A DNA stretch of 64,000 bases, from assembly GCF_003258595.1 (NCBI RefSeq), contig NZ_QHHQ01000008.1, positions 236,242 through 300,241 on the forward strand, written 5' to 3'. The position numbers and the translations under genes are program-made. Positions 28,458 to 38,109 of the stretch are shown piece after piece. The notes beneath the pieces are model-generated. The model saw only the letters and a list, made by a program, of their open reading frames with translations. It did not search any database and was not told the origin of the DNA. The first letter of the stretch is position 1; each line of letters starts with the position of its first letter. The DNA comes from Acuticoccus sediminis (GTDB lineage Bacteria; Pseudomonadota; Alphaproteobacteria; Rhizobiales; Amorphaceae).

Positions 28458-31400
28458 CTACGGATCGTCGGCCGTGGGGCTCGGCGCCAGGAGCTGAAGG
28501 ATGTCCGCGGCCGAGCCCGACGACGCACGGACCGACGCGTTCCAGTACTTCGCCGTCGACTTGTAGGGCAGGCGGACGTGGGGGCTGACGTGGCGATAGA
28601 GCCGGTGGTGCGGCAGGATCGTCATCCCGTGGTCGGGCTCTCCCGCCAGCGTGCCGACGATATAGGTGGCCGCGGCGCGCGTCAGCAGGCCGGGGCCGGT
28701 CTTCGACCAGGTGCCGTCGTTCTCCCGCGCCAGCAGCGACTGAAACGCCATGTCCACCGCCCGCTCGAGGAGCGGGTGACCAGGACAGGCGCACATGACG
28801 TTGTTCGAGATGGCGCCCAGCGGCTCGCGGAAGAGGAGCATGCCGCGAGCCTCGGCGCGGAGCTGGTCCGGATCGCCCACCAGCCGGTCGTCGGCGTCCG
28901 CATAGATCCCGCCTTCGCGGTAGAGCAGGCAGAGGCGCAGGAAGTCGCACTCTTCCGCGACGTTGCCGGCCAGCCGAAAGGCGCGGACGTGGTCCGGGCC
29001 GAAGGACTCGCGCAGGTAGGCCTGCGCGCTGCGGCGGTCGAACACGGTGTGCCGATAGGACGAGGAGGCGCGCCAGCTCGCCATGACGCCGGACACCTGG
29101 GGCGGAATGTTGCGACTGTCCCAGTACTGGAACACCTGCCGGGGGATCTCCGGCGACCCCTCGCGGGCGGGCGCCGGGGGGGCGTTCCGGATCCGGCGGT
29201 CGATCACCCGCTTCGCCGCGAAATAGAAGCCCTGGCAGAGGGTCTCGTCGTCGGCCCCTTCATCCGGTCCGCATCGGCCCTTCGTTTCCCGCTGGTACAT
29301 GTCCAGCTCGTTCAGAAGAGAGCCGACGTGGGACGCCTTGAGGTGCGCCATTCGCGTGTAGGAGTATTCCGACGCGTCCCGCAGCACCCGTCGCGCGCCG
29401 TCGAGATCCTCCAGCGAGAGGTGCAGGCGCAGCAGGATTTCCGTCGGGGTCTTCTTCCCCTCCCGCGCCAGCTCGTCCGCCACCTCGAGCGCCGCGGCGT
29501 GCCGGCCCTGATGCCAGAGCAGCCGCACCCGCATCGCGCGGCAGTCGATCGGCGGATCGGAGGCTTCCATGACGGTGAGCAGGGCGTCGGCGTGGTCCAG
29601 ACGGCCGGTGTCGACGGCGAGGTCGATGAGCAGATTGCGGAAGACGCTCGTGTGCGGCCATCGCCGCCGGCACAGCCTGACGTACCGGAAGGCGAGGGCG
29701 CTTCGCTTCGCCTCCCGCAGGAGCCGCGCCACCCTGGCGGCGTCGAGAGCGCCGCGCGGACTTCCGATGACCCGCCGCGCCGCCTCGAGAGCCGGCTCGG
29801 GCCCGAAGCGCAGAAGATCGACCTCGACCTTGAACGCGTTCCGCTGCTCCGGCGACAGGCGGGCGGCCAGCTGTTCCGCCAGTCCGTCCAGGTGGTGCGA
29901 CGGTCCCTTCGCGAGGCCGCGCCGGACGACGTGCATCGCCGCCGCCGGGGAAATCCGGTTCCCGGCGAGCGCTGCGGACAAGGCGGCGCTTGCCAGCGCC
30001 GTTCGCCCGAACTGCTCGCCGATGACCGCGAGCTTGATGAGCTGGGGGTCGGAGAACCGGTCCAGTGCACCTTCGGCCAGATTGAGCCCGCGCTTCAGGC
30101 GGTCGGGGTCTCCGACATGCGAGGCGAGCTCGCAGACCTTCAGGATGAGACCCGCTGCGGGCGACGGTCCCGGTCCCGCGTCCATCGCCGGGCGGTCGAG
30201 GGCGTCGTCGAGGATGCCCCACGCCCTGTCGCAATGACCGAGAGAGACCGCGAGGTCGACGCGGCCGAGGATCGCGGCGACGTCGTCCGGCCGAAGGCGC
30301 AGCAGCTTCGCGTAGGCGGCGTCGGCACCGACGGGGTCGCCGGCGTCGCGCAGGACGCTCGCGAGCACCAGCAGCGAGGCCGGATCGTCCGGCGCCTCGG
30401 CGACGATCGCGCGCGCCAGGGCGGCGGCTTCCTCGGACCGGCCGGCCGCGCGGAGAACCCTCGCGCGCTTGCGCCCGATATCGATCTCCGCCGGGAACTG
30501 CAGGGCCGCGCTGTCGCTCCGTGCCAACGCGGCGTCGACGTCGCCGGAGGACAGCGCCACGTCGATCGCGCCCGCCAGCGCCTCCTTGTGGTCCGGGCGG
30601 GCCGCCAGCACCTCGGCGTAGATGGCGCCGGCGGCGGCCAGATCGCCGATGGCGCGCAAGACGCCGGCGAGCTGCATCCGGGGGACCGGATCGTCCGGCG
30701 CTGCGGCGATGATCTCGCGCAGGAGGTCGGCCGCGTCGTCGAAGCGGTTGAGCAGGCGGAGCGCCTTCGCCCGGCGCCGCAGCAGGTCGGCGTCGCCGGG
30801 TGCGTGCGAGATGGCCGCCTCGCTCCGCGCCAGCGCCGTGCCGTATTCGCAGAGCGCCAGGGCGACGTCGATGGCCGAGATCGCCGCGAACTTGTGGGCC
30901 GGCTGCCGGTCCAGGACCTCGACGTAGAGATCCCCGGCGGCGCGGAGATCTCCATTGGCCCTCAGGAGGTGGGCGAGCTGCATCCTGGCGCCCGGATCCT
31001 GCGGGAGCCTGGCGACGACGTCGCGCAGGATCCGGACGGCCTCATCCAGGCGGCCCATCTGCCGAAGGACGCTGGCGTGCCTGCGCAGGGCGAACGGCTT
31101 GCCGGGGAAACGGGCCTGAAGGTCGAGGCTGCGCGCATGGGCGACCTCCAGGTCCTGCCGCTCGAGCGCGACGTCGATGGCCGCCTGCAGGGCGTCCTTG
31201 TGGCCGGGGCGCCGGCGGAGGACTTCGGCGTACTGCGCATCGGCCGCGTCGAGGTCTCCGGCCTTGCGAAGCGCGTCGGCCAGCCGAAGGCGCGCGGCGG
31301 GATCCTCGGGCGACGTTTCGACGAGGGCCTGGCAGGTGGCGACGGCCGTCCCGGCGCTGCCGGATCGATCTGGCGCGTCGGCCTGCTCCCGGTTCGGGGC

Positions 31401-31496
31401 GGGCGGCCCCGCGCGACCGGGCATGGGTCGGGCGATGTCGTCGGCGAAAGCGGTAGCGCGATCGCGCTCCGAGAGCGCGATCTCAACGTCGACCAT
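28458..31496 (-). CDS. tetratricopeptide protein with C-terminal DXD glycosyltransferase
   Basis: 1012 aa. Roughly residues 50-480 are TPR-like repeats of about 34-68 residues with recurring patterns (A-E-V-L-x-R-x-P-x-H-K-x-A-L). The C-terminal 250 residues match the glycosyltransferase family that transfers sugars to capsule or lipid carriers: VFQYWDSRNIPPQVSGVMASW, then EECDFLRLCLLYREGGIYAD with DADD as the DXD metal site. It probably glycosylates a surface polymer or protein while the TPRs hold the acceptor. The Hint-domain gene lies 195 bp upstream on the same strand. Confidence 0.85.
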   Translation of the reverse strand: MVDVEIALSERDRATAFADDIARPMPGRAGPPAPNREQADAPDRSGSAGTAVATCQALVETSPEDPAARLRLADALRKAGDLDAADAQYAEVLRRRPGHKDALQAAIDVALERQDLEVAHARSLDLQARFPGKPFALRRHASVLRQMGRLDEAVRILRDVVARLPQDPGARMQLAHLLRANGDLRAAGDLYVEVLDRQPAHKFAAISAIDVALALCEYGTALARSEAAISHAPGDADLLRRRAKALRLLNRFDDAADLLREIIAAAPDDPVPRMQLAGVLRAIGDLAAAGAIYAEVLAARPDHKEALAGAIDVALSSGDVDAALARSDSAALQFPAEIDIGRKRARVLRAAGRSEEAAALARAIVAEAPDDPASLLVLASVLRDAGDPVGADAAYAKLLRLRPDDVAAILGRVDLAVSLGHCDRAWGILDDALDRPAMDAGPGPSPAAGLILKVCELASHVGDPDRLKRGLNLAEGALDRFSDPQLIKLAVIGEQFGRTALASAALSAALAGNRISPAAAMHVVRRGLAKGPSHHLDGLAEQLAARLSPEQRNAFKVEVDLLRFGPEPALEAARRVIGSPRGALDAARVARLLREAKRSALAFRYVRLCRRRWPHTSVFRNLLIDLAVDTGRLDHADALLTVMEASDPPIDCRAMRVRLLWHQGRHAAALEVADELAREGKKTPTEILLRLHLSLEDLDGARRVLRDASEYSYTRMAHLKASHVGSLLNELDMYQRETKGRCGPDEGADDETLCQGFYFAAKRVIDRRIRNAPPAPAREGSPEIPRQVFQYWDSRNIPPQVSGVMASWRASSSYRHTVFDRRSAQAYLRESFGPDHVRAFRLAGNVAEECDFLRLCLLYREGGIYADADDRLVGDPDQLRAEARGMLLFREPLGAISNNVMCACPGHPLLERAVDMAFQSLLARENDGTWSKTGPGLLTRAAATYIVGTLAGEPDHGMTILPHHRLYRHVSPHVRLPYKSTAKYWNASVRASSGSAADILQLLAPSPTADDP

Positions 31497-31691
31497 AGCG
31501 GTGCCCTTGTGGCTGCTGCTCGGACGCTGCAGGCCAACGTCCGCCGGGGAGAGCCGCGATCCACGATGCGGCCCCTCAGAAACGCCTGACGGTCAGGGAA
31601 CGCCCTCCGCGGTCAGACGCCGTCGAGGGGCGGGCGAGCGTCGCGGTTCTGTCCCGCGACGGTCGAGAGTGCCGGCCGAAGCGGCTCGGGT

Positions 31692-32675
31692 TCAGGCGGC
31701 GGCGCTCGTTCCCGTGCGCAGGGCCTCGGCGGCTGCGGCGATCCGCTGGCGGATCACGCCGGGGAGGAGACGGCGTGCCGAAATCCGCGGCGCCGGAAGT
31801 TCCCGGATCGGAGTCTCGTCGCCGTAGAGGTCGAGATACTGCTGAAAATTGTCGAACGCGCGTCGGCCGATGTAGTCGATATAGGTTTCCGCTGCCGCTC
31901 CATTGGCGACGATCAGGTCATGATCGGCGGTTTCGACATGATAGTACGTCACGGCGTCCGGCAAGTCCGCCACCGGGACGAAGCTTACGGTATCGCCGTT
32001 CACCAGCGCGCCGGCGTTGACGACATATCCCTCGAGCCACAGGCCGTGCTCGGCGGTCAGCGTGAGGTCGGAGTGCGGGAGGTTGTCGCCGAGGGCACCG
32101 GCGGCGATCCGGACCGGCGAGAAGCGGTCGGGACTTGAGAACATCTTCTTGGATGTCCGCCGGCCGAGCCACTTGACGGCGACGGTGCGGCCGTCGGTCG
32201 TCGTGACGTGATCTCCGATCGCCAGGGATTCGACGGCGCGTTCCCCGTCGGGCGTTGCGATCAGCGTCCCCGCGGCGAAGCAGAGGGGATCGAGGCTCGT
32301 CGACTCCGTGCCGTCCGCAAGAGCCGACGCGCTGACCGGGTAGTTTTCGTCGCCCACCGAGGGGGAGAACACCACGTTGACATCGACGAGTCCGATGCCC
32401 GCAACCTCGGTCGTCCCGGTGAAAATGGGAGAGTCGACCCCGTCGACGGTGGTGTAGCCGGAGTACGTCAGGTCCGACAGCTGGACGACCTGAAGGTCAC
32501 CGAGGCCGACGTCGATCTGGATCTCCAGCGTGTCGTCGTAGCTTTCGCCCAGCTCGAACGCGTTGTCGTCGACCTGTTCGTCGATAGAACCTGACGATTC
32601 TGAGTAGTTATCGAAGTTAAGAATACCCGAAACTGTCGTGAAAGCCTTGTACGAGTTGTACGCGTAGATCGCCAT
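31692..32675 (-). CDS. Hint-domain (hedgehog/intein) protein
   Basis: 327 aa. The N-terminal 130 residues are acidic, Ser/Thr-rich and low in positive charge, like secreted alphaproteobacterial surface proteins. Hint motif block A begins at Cys132 (CFAAGTLIATPDGERAVESL), and block B-like LTAEHGLWLEG plus YHVETADHDLIVANG follow. Family members self-process or act as secreted T1SS-type proteins, but no C-terminal RTX repeats are present here. Codon use is slightly less GC-rich than its neighbours. It precedes the TPR/glycosyltransferase gene. Confidence 0.85.
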   Translation of the reverse strand: MAIYAYNSYKAFTTVSGILNFDNYSESSGSIDEQVDDNAFELGESYDDTLEIQIDVGLGDLQVVQLSDLTYSGYTTVDGVDSPIFTGTTEVAGIGLVDVNVVFSPSVGDENYPVSASALADGTESTSLDPLCFAAGTLIATPDGERAVESLAIGDHVTTTDGRTVAVKWLGRRTSKKMFSSPDRFSPVRIAAGALGDNLPHSDLTLTAEHGLWLEGYVVNAGALVNGDTVSFVPVADLPDAVTYYHVETADHDLIVANGAAAETYIDYIGRRAFDNFQQYLDLYGDETPIRELPAPRISARRLLPGVIRQRIAAAAEALRTGTSAAA

Positions 32676-33506
32676 CGACGTTCTCCTATCAGAGCAGACG
32701 CACAGCGCCGGGGTCGGATCGCTGTGAGCGGACGCGAACCTAACGGTCGAATAAGCGATGAGTTATGTCAACGAGTTACACTGTAATAGAACCGGTAAAA
32801 AATGTCATTGCATGTATATTTTCTCAGAATATTGAGAAATGAATCGAAATCGAATCAAGGCGTATTGATGAGTCGCCTTCGTTTCATGGCGCAAAGGCGA
32901 TTATATTGCAGGAAGTAAATTGCAGGTGTATTTGGGTTTTGTAGGCAATGGCATGCCACACATCGATGCGATTTCGCTCAAACCTTGATCGCGGCGGGCT
33001 TGCCTGCCGCAGCAGCGTGGTCAGAGGGCTGATCGTGGCATCAACCGCCGTGGGTCGAACGATGGGCGGGCCGGATCCGGGCGCGGCAACCGGAGCGTGC
33101 AGATACACGCATTGCGACTTGGGGATGCGTTCGATGCTTCGGGGCAATTGGAGGCATCCAATTGGTTGAGTGGCTCACAAAAAACAACCAAAAATGTAGT
33201 TCCGGTCACCGGAACGACCGTTCTGTCCGGGTCGGCGGGCGCATTGTTGGCCGCCGGGCGATGATTGCAGCGATGCATCGCCCCCGGCAGCCGCCTGATG
33301 CCGCGAAAAATCCGCTCTCTGGTTGGGTGGAGGCGGCCGAAGCGGCGCGCCGATGGCGGGTGTTGCAGGAACGGTCCGGCGTAGAACGCTTGGCACGGGC
33401 TCCGCTCGCACGCTATCAAGCGGCTGGAAGGTCGCCGGAATCGAGCGCGACGAGCCGCGTCGAGCGCTGGCGGGCCGTCCCGAAATCAGCCAGTGATTTG
33501 AAGGCT
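32676..33506. other. AT-richer intergenic region before tRNA-Leu
   Basis: 831 bp with no supportable gene. About 32740-32960 is markedly AT-rich and contains a perfect 7-bp inverted repeat, TTTCTCA-GAATAT-TGAGAAA (32820-32839), 145 bases upstream of the Hint gene. The right half returns to high GC. Small open frames on both strands lack coding character. Confidence 0.4.
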
Positions 33507-33590
33507 GCGGGCGTGATGGAATGGTAGACATACCGGACTTAAAATCCGGAGGCGCAAGCCGTGCGGGTTCGAGTCCCGCCGCCCGTACCA
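33507..33590 (+). tRNA. tRNA-Leu (anticodon TAA)
   Basis: 84-nt class II tRNA. Acceptor GCGGGCG pairs with CGCCCGT (first pair G-U) and CCA is encoded. The anticodon stem CCGGA/TCCGG encloses CTTAAAA with TAA. A short variable arm follows (GGCGCAAGCC), and the T-arm is GCGGGTTCGAGTCCCGC. Confidence 0.93.
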
Positions 33591-33672
33591 ATGGCTCCCG
33601 CCCGTCCTGGCGCGGTCGCCGGGCGATCCTGCCCGATATCCTGAAATGTGCCGCCCTCCGACGGGTGCCGCG

Positions 33673-34224
33673 TCAGAAACCCTCGCCGGTGGGCTTGCTG
33701 CGGATGAGCTTGGTGAGGAGGGACTCCAGCATGTGGCGTTCCCCCTCGTCGAGGCCGGCGATCAGGTCCTGATCGGCCTCCACCTGGACGGGCATCGTCA
33801 TGTCGGCGAGGGCCGCGCCCTGGTCGGTCAGTGAGACGGTGACGCCGCGGCCGTCGTGGGCGGCGGCGGTGCGGGCGATGAGGCCCCGCTCGGCGAGCCG
33901 CCGCAGCAGGTTGGACAGGCCACCCGAGGTGAAAAGCATCGTCTCGCGCAGCTCGGTCGGGGACATCGGGATGTGCCGCCCGTGTGCCCTCAGGGTCGCC
34001 AGCACCGCGTACTCCGTATAGCGCAGGCCGAAGGGGGCGAGGGCGGCATTGTAGCGCCGCGTGACGCGGTCCTGCAGGGCGATGATGCGCCCGAGGATCG
34101 CCTTGCCCTGCGTGTCGAGCTCCGGCTTTTCCGTGTTCCACCAGCGGATGCCCTGGGCGACCACGTCGTCCGGCCCGCCTGTCGCGGCCTCGCCGTCCTC
34201 GTCCATGTCCGATCGTAGCGCCAT
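33673..34224 (-). CDS. MarR family transcriptional regulator
   Basis: 183 aa from ATG 34224, which has GGAGGG nine bases upstream; the open frame extends to 34287 without a better site. The winged HTH shows MSPTELRETMLFTSGGLSNLLRRLAERGLI, followed by the wing TAAAHDGRGVTVSLTDQG. It is divergent from the ABC transporter operon, the normal layout for a local repressor that responds to the imported compound. Confidence 0.9.
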   Translation of the reverse strand: MALRSDMDEDGEAATGGPDDVVAQGIRWWNTEKPELDTQGKAILGRIIALQDRVTRRYNAALAPFGLRYTEYAVLATLRAHGRHIPMSPTELRETMLFTSGGLSNLLRRLAERGLIARTAAAHDGRGVTVSLTDQGAALADMTMPVQVEADQDLIAGLDEGERHMLESLLTKLIRSKPTGEGF

Positions 34225-34307
34225 GAGAGTCGCCCTCCTGCGGGCCCTATTGTTCCGCGTCCCGGTCGTTGGCGCAACAATGAGCACGAAGCTTTCTTGA
34301 AAGGTAG

Positions 34308-34324
34308 TTGCCTAAGGGGTAGGC
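34308..34324. promoter_or_regulatory. candidate MarR operator
   Basis: TTGCCTA-AGGGG-TAGGC: the halves GCCTA (34310-34314) and TAGGC (34320-34324) are inverted. The TTGCC half resembles E. coli MarR half-sites. It lies between the divergent marR-type gene and the ABC operon, 54 bases before the receptor start. Confidence 0.4.
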
Positions 34325-34377
34325 TGCGTGGCGTTGGACGACCGTGACCCGAAGCGCCAGCCCTCGAGAGGACAATC

Positions 34378-35418
34378 ATGGCGAACCGAACCCTGCGGCT
34401 TCTCACTGCCACCGCCACGGCCCTGCCGCTTCTGCTCGCCCAGGCGGCGACCGAGGCAAGTGCCCAAGAACTCGTCATCGCCACCTTCGGCGGCTCGTTC
34501 CTCGACGCCAGCAAGGAGTGCCACATCGCGCCCTTCGAAGAGGCGACCGGCTCCGAGGTGGACACCGTCGTCGGCAACACCACGCAGCACTCGGCCTCGA
34601 TCCGGGCGATGGGCGGGCAGTCGGAATACGATGTCGTCTACCTCGACGATTCGGCCGCGACGCAGCTCAAGAACGAGGGCCTGCTCGCCGACATCGACAG
34701 GAGCCAGCTCACCGCCGCCGGCCAGATCGACCCGCGCGCGTTCGACGAATCGGGCCAGTACGTCGTCTTCATGACCGGCGCGACGGCGATCGCCTACAAC
34801 ACCGACCTCGTCGACACGCCGCCGACCTCCTGGAACGACCTCTTCGACGAGAAGTGGTCCGGCCAGATCGCTATCGGCGACGTGACCGGCACCTCCGGAT
34901 GGCAGTTCCTGCTCGCGGTCAACAAGTTGCACGGCGGCACCCTGGAAGACATCACGCCGGGCCTCGAGGCGATCAAGCCGCTCGCCCAGGACGCCGTCAC
35001 GCTCTACACCCAGGCCGACCAGCTCATCGCCCTCTTCGAGCGCGGCGAGATCGCCATGGCCCCGTGGTACCCGGACCGCGCCGGCTCGGCCGCCGACCAG
35101 GGCCTGCCGATCGCCATCGCCTACCCGAAGGAGGGGGCCGTCGGCATCCGTCCGACGCTCGTCATCCCGAAGGGCGCGCCGCACCCCGAGCTCGCGCTGA
35201 AGTACATCGACACGGTCCTCTCCAAGGACGGCCAGGAGTGCTTCGCCGAGAAGAAGTACGCCGGTCCGGTGAACCTCGACGTCGAGCTCTCCGACAAGGC
35301 CGCCGCGATCGTGCCCTATGGCGAGACGCTGCAGCAGCTCTGGTTCCTCGACCCGGCGGTCACCTCCAAGGAGCTGCCGAACTGGATCGACCGCTGGCAG
35401 CGCGAGGTCCTGCGCTAA
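34378..35418 (+). CDS. ABC transporter substrate-binding protein, PotD-like
   Basis: 346-aa periplasmic receptor. A Sec signal peptide ends in ASA at residue 29, then QELVIATFGGSFLDASKECH starts the mature protein. Its fold and neighbours place it in the spermidine/putrescine-type extracellular solute-binding family. The downstream ATPase begins directly after its TAA. The cargo is probably a small amine or amide catabolised by the enzymes of the same operon (inference). Confidence 0.9.
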   Translation: MANRTLRLLTATATALPLLLAQAATEASAQELVIATFGGSFLDASKECHIAPFEEATGSEVDTVVGNTTQHSASIRAMGGQSEYDVVYLDDSAATQLKNEGLLADIDRSQLTAAGQIDPRAFDESGQYVVFMTGATAIAYNTDLVDTPPTSWNDLFDEKWSGQIAIGDVTGTSGWQFLLAVNKLHGGTLEDITPGLEAIKPLAQDAVTLYTQADQLIALFERGEIAMAPWYPDRAGSAADQGLPIAIAYPKEGAVGIRPTLVIPKGAPHPELALKYIDTVLSKDGQECFAEKKYAGPVNLDVELSDKAAAIVPYGETLQQLWFLDPAVTSKELPNWIDRWQREVLR

Positions 35419-36474
35419 GTGTCCTCGCTCTCCCTCCAGGGCCTCACGAAGACCTACGGCGACACGCCCGTCGTCGACGGCGCGACCCTGACCGTCGAGG
35501 AGGGGGAGTTCGTCTCGCTCCTCGGCCCGTCCGGCTGCGGCAAGACGACGATCCTGCGCATGGTCGCCGGGCTCCTCGCGCCGAGTGGCGGGTCGATCCG
35601 CATCGGCGAGAGGGACGTCACGCGGCTTGCGACGCACAAGCGGCGCATCGGGCTGGTGTTCCAGTCCTATGCGCTGTTCCCGCACCTCACGGTGTTCGAG
35701 AACGTGGCCTTCGGGCTCAAGCGACAGGGCGCCTCGGACATCAGGTCCCGCGTTGCCGAGGCGCTCGACATGGTCCAGCTCGGCCATGTCGCCGAGCGTT
35801 ACCCCAAGGCGCTGTCCGGCGGGCAGCAGCAGCGCATCGCGCTCGCCCGCGCCCTCGCGCCGCGCCCGAGCCTGCTCCTCCTCGACGAGCCGCTGTCGAA
35901 CCTCGACGCCCAGCTCCGCGACGACATGCAGATCGAGCTGAAGCGGCTGCAGCGTGAACTCGGCATCACCAGCCTCTTCGTGACGCACGATCAGTCCGAG
36001 GCGCTGTCGATGTCCGACCGGATCTGCATCCTCGCCCACGGCAGGATCCAGCAGTACGCCGCGCCGGAGGAGGTCTACCGCCGCCCCGCGAACGGCTTCG
36101 TCGCCCGCTTCATCGGCAAGCCCAACGCGCTGTCGGGCACCCTCGCCGGGGACCGGGTCGACATCGGCGTGCCGCTCGCCTTCCAGCCCACCGTTCCTCT
36201 CCCCGGCAGCGGGCCGGTCGAGGTGGTCGTGCGCCACAGCGACGTCGCGCTGAGCCGCGCGCCCGCCGAGGGGCCGAACGTCTTCGCCGGCACCGTGCGG
36301 CTGCGCGCCTTCGTGGGGGCGCGCATCCAGTACGTCGTCGGCATCGCGGGCGGGCCGGAGCTGATCGCAGAGGTCGACTCCAACGATCCGGCCGGCGATC
36401 TCGTCGTCGGCGACACCGTCTCCGTGCGGATCGAGCCCGCGGCGGTCTACGTCTCGCCGAAGTTCGCCGCATGA
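35419..36474 (+). CDS. ABC transporter ATP-binding protein, PotA-like
   Basis: 351 aa. Walker A GPSGCGKTT (36-44), Q-loop FQSYALFPHL, signature LSGGQQQRIALARAL, Walker B LLLLDEP and H-loop VTHDQSEAL are all present, followed by a C-terminal TOBE regulatory domain. GTG start immediately follows the receptor TAA (no spacer). It powers import with the two following permeases, the first of which overlaps its stop by 4 bp. Confidence 0.94.
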   Translation: MSSLSLQGLTKTYGDTPVVDGATLTVEEGEFVSLLGPSGCGKTTILRMVAGLLAPSGGSIRIGERDVTRLATHKRRIGLVFQSYALFPHLTVFENVAFGLKRQGASDIRSRVAEALDMVQLGHVAERYPKALSGGQQQRIALARALAPRPSLLLLDEPLSNLDAQLRDDMQIELKRLQRELGITSLFVTHDQSEALSMSDRICILAHGRIQQYAAPEEVYRRPANGFVARFIGKPNALSGTLAGDRVDIGVPLAFQPTVPLPGSGPVEVVVRHSDVALSRAPAEGPNVFAGTVRLRAFVGARIQYVVGIAGGPELIAEVDSNDPAGDLVVGDTVSVRIEPAAVYVSPKFAA

Positions 36475-37319
36475 GCCGCCTTTCGGGCACCGCGCTCGTC
36501 GCGCCGCTCGTCCTGGTGCTGGCGGGGGTGTTCGTCGGCCCGCTGCTCGTCATGCTGCCGACGAGCTTTCATCCGTACGTCCCGGGGCAGGGGATCGGCA
36601 CCGCGTGGACGCTCGAGAACTATATCGAGCCGTTCGCCGACAGCTACTACCGCGACGTCATCCTGCGCACGCTATGGATGGGCTTCATCGTCACCGCCAT
36701 CGCGCTGCTGATCGGCTACCCGCTCGCCTACTTCATGGCGCGCACGACGCGGACCTGGCGGGCCGTCGCGACACTGCTCGTGATGTTCCCGCTGTTCCTG
36801 AACCTCGTGGTGCGCTCGTTCGGGTGGATCGCGCTTCTCTCCAACCGCGGCGTCATCAACACCTGGCTGATGGACCTCGGCGTGATCGAGAAGCCGCTCC
36901 GCATGATGTTCGACATGACCGGCCTCGTGATCGGCATGGTCCACATCTACCTGCCGTTCATGGTGTTCATGCTGCTGTCCTCCATCTCGCGCGTGCCGCG
37001 GGACGTCGAGGACGCCGCCGCCACGCTCTCCGCCAGCCCGTCCCGCGTCTTCTTCTTCGTCACGCTTCCGCTGACGGCGCCCGGCATCCTCGCCGGCTGC
37101 ACGCTGGTCTTCGTCCTGACGATCTCCGCGCTCGTGACGCCGCGCCTGCTCGGCGGGCCGACGTACAAGGTCATGTCCACGCTCATCTACGACGAGTTCC
37201 TGGTGAAGCTCGACTGGCCTTCGGGCACGGCGTTCGCCTTCATCCTCACCGCCATCGCGCTCCTGGTCATCTGGGGTGCCAACCGGGTGGCGCGCCGCGT
37301 CACGGGAGGGGCGTGGTGA
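36471..37319 (+). CDS. ABC transporter permease, PotB-like
   Basis: 282 aa with six membrane helices. The coupling-helix motif is near LSSISRVPRDVEDAAATLSA (the EAA loop). ATG overlaps the ATPase stop as ATGA. Pairs with the next permease to form the importer channel. Confidence 0.92.
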   Translation: MSRLSGTALVAPLVLVLAGVFVGPLLVMLPTSFHPYVPGQGIGTAWTLENYIEPFADSYYRDVILRTLWMGFIVTAIALLIGYPLAYFMARTTRTWRAVATLLVMFPLFLNLVVRSFGWIALLSNRGVINTWLMDLGVIEKPLRMMFDMTGLVIGMVHIYLPFMVFMLLSSISRVPRDVEDAAATLSASPSRVFFFVTLPLTAPGILAGCTLVFVLTISALVTPRLLGGPTYKVMSTLIYDEFLVKLDWPSGTAFAFILTAIALLVIWGANRVARRVTGGAW

Positions 37320-38101
37320 AGGGGCCGCCGGTCTGGGTGGCGGCCGTCGCCGTCCTGGTGCTGGTGTTCCTCCAGCTCCCGGTGATCGTCGTGGCGATGG
37401 CGTCGGTCTCCACGACGTCCTACCTCACCGTGCCCCCCGTCGGCTTCACGCTCGACTGGTTCGTCGAGGTGCTGACGGACAGGGACTATATCGAGGCGAT
37501 CCAGACGAGCTTCCTGCTCGCCTTCGCCGCCACCGCCGGCTCGCTGGTCCTCGGCACCGCCGCGTCCTACGCGCTGCACCACCGCCTGGTCCCGGGCGCG
37601 GACGCGCTGGCCTCGTTCTTCATGGCGCCGCTGATCTTCCCGGCGGTCGTCATCGGCGTGGCGCTGCTGCAGTACTATTCGCTGGTCGGGCTGCGCTGGT
37701 CCTTCTGGGGGCTGCTGCTGGCGCACATCGCGATCACCGTGCCGTACGTGATCCGCGCCTGCCTCACCTCCCTTGCCGGCGTGAAGTCGGAGCTGGAGGA
37801 GGCGGCGCGCGTCCTCGGTGCCAGCGGCTTCAACGCCTTCCGCCTCGTGACCCTGCCGCTGTTGAAGCCGGGGCTCGTGGCGGGTGCGTTCTTCGCCTTC
37901 ATCACCTCGCTCGACAACGTGCCGGTGACGATCTTCCTCCTCGGCCCGCGCCAGTCGACGTTGCCGGTGAAGATCTTCACCTCCATCGAGCACGGCGGCG
38001 TCGACCCCGGCCTCGCCGCCATCTCGACGCTTCTCATCCTCGTCACCGGACTCGCCCTCGTCATCGCCGAGCGCTGGGTCGGTTTCTCCCGCTTCGTCTG
38101 A
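37316..38101 (+). CDS. ABC transporter permease, PotC-like
   Basis: 261 aa, six membrane helices, with the EAA loop ELEEAARVLGASGFNAFRLV. Start is GTG 37316 (overlapping the previous stop by 4 bp, after GGGAGGG); GTG 37313 one codon earlier is equally in frame. Completes the four-component importer. Confidence 0.92.
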   Translation: MKGPPVWVAAVAVLVLVFLQLPVIVVAMASVSTTSYLTVPPVGFTLDWFVEVLTDRDYIEAIQTSFLLAFAATAGSLVLGTAASYALHHRLVPGADALASFFMAPLIFPAVVIGVALLQYYSLVGLRWSFWGLLLAHIAITVPYVIRACLTSLAGVKSELEEAARVLGASGFNAFRLVTLPLLKPGLVAGAFFAFITSLDNVPVTIFLLGPRQSTLPVKIFTSIEHGGVDPGLAAISTLLILVTGLALVIAERWVGFSRFV

Positions 38102-38109
38102 GGCTCACG

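Noticed and set aside
33162..33527. 121-codon frame running into tRNA-Leu
   Set aside because: Overlaps the tRNA and has no coding features; treated as intergenic.
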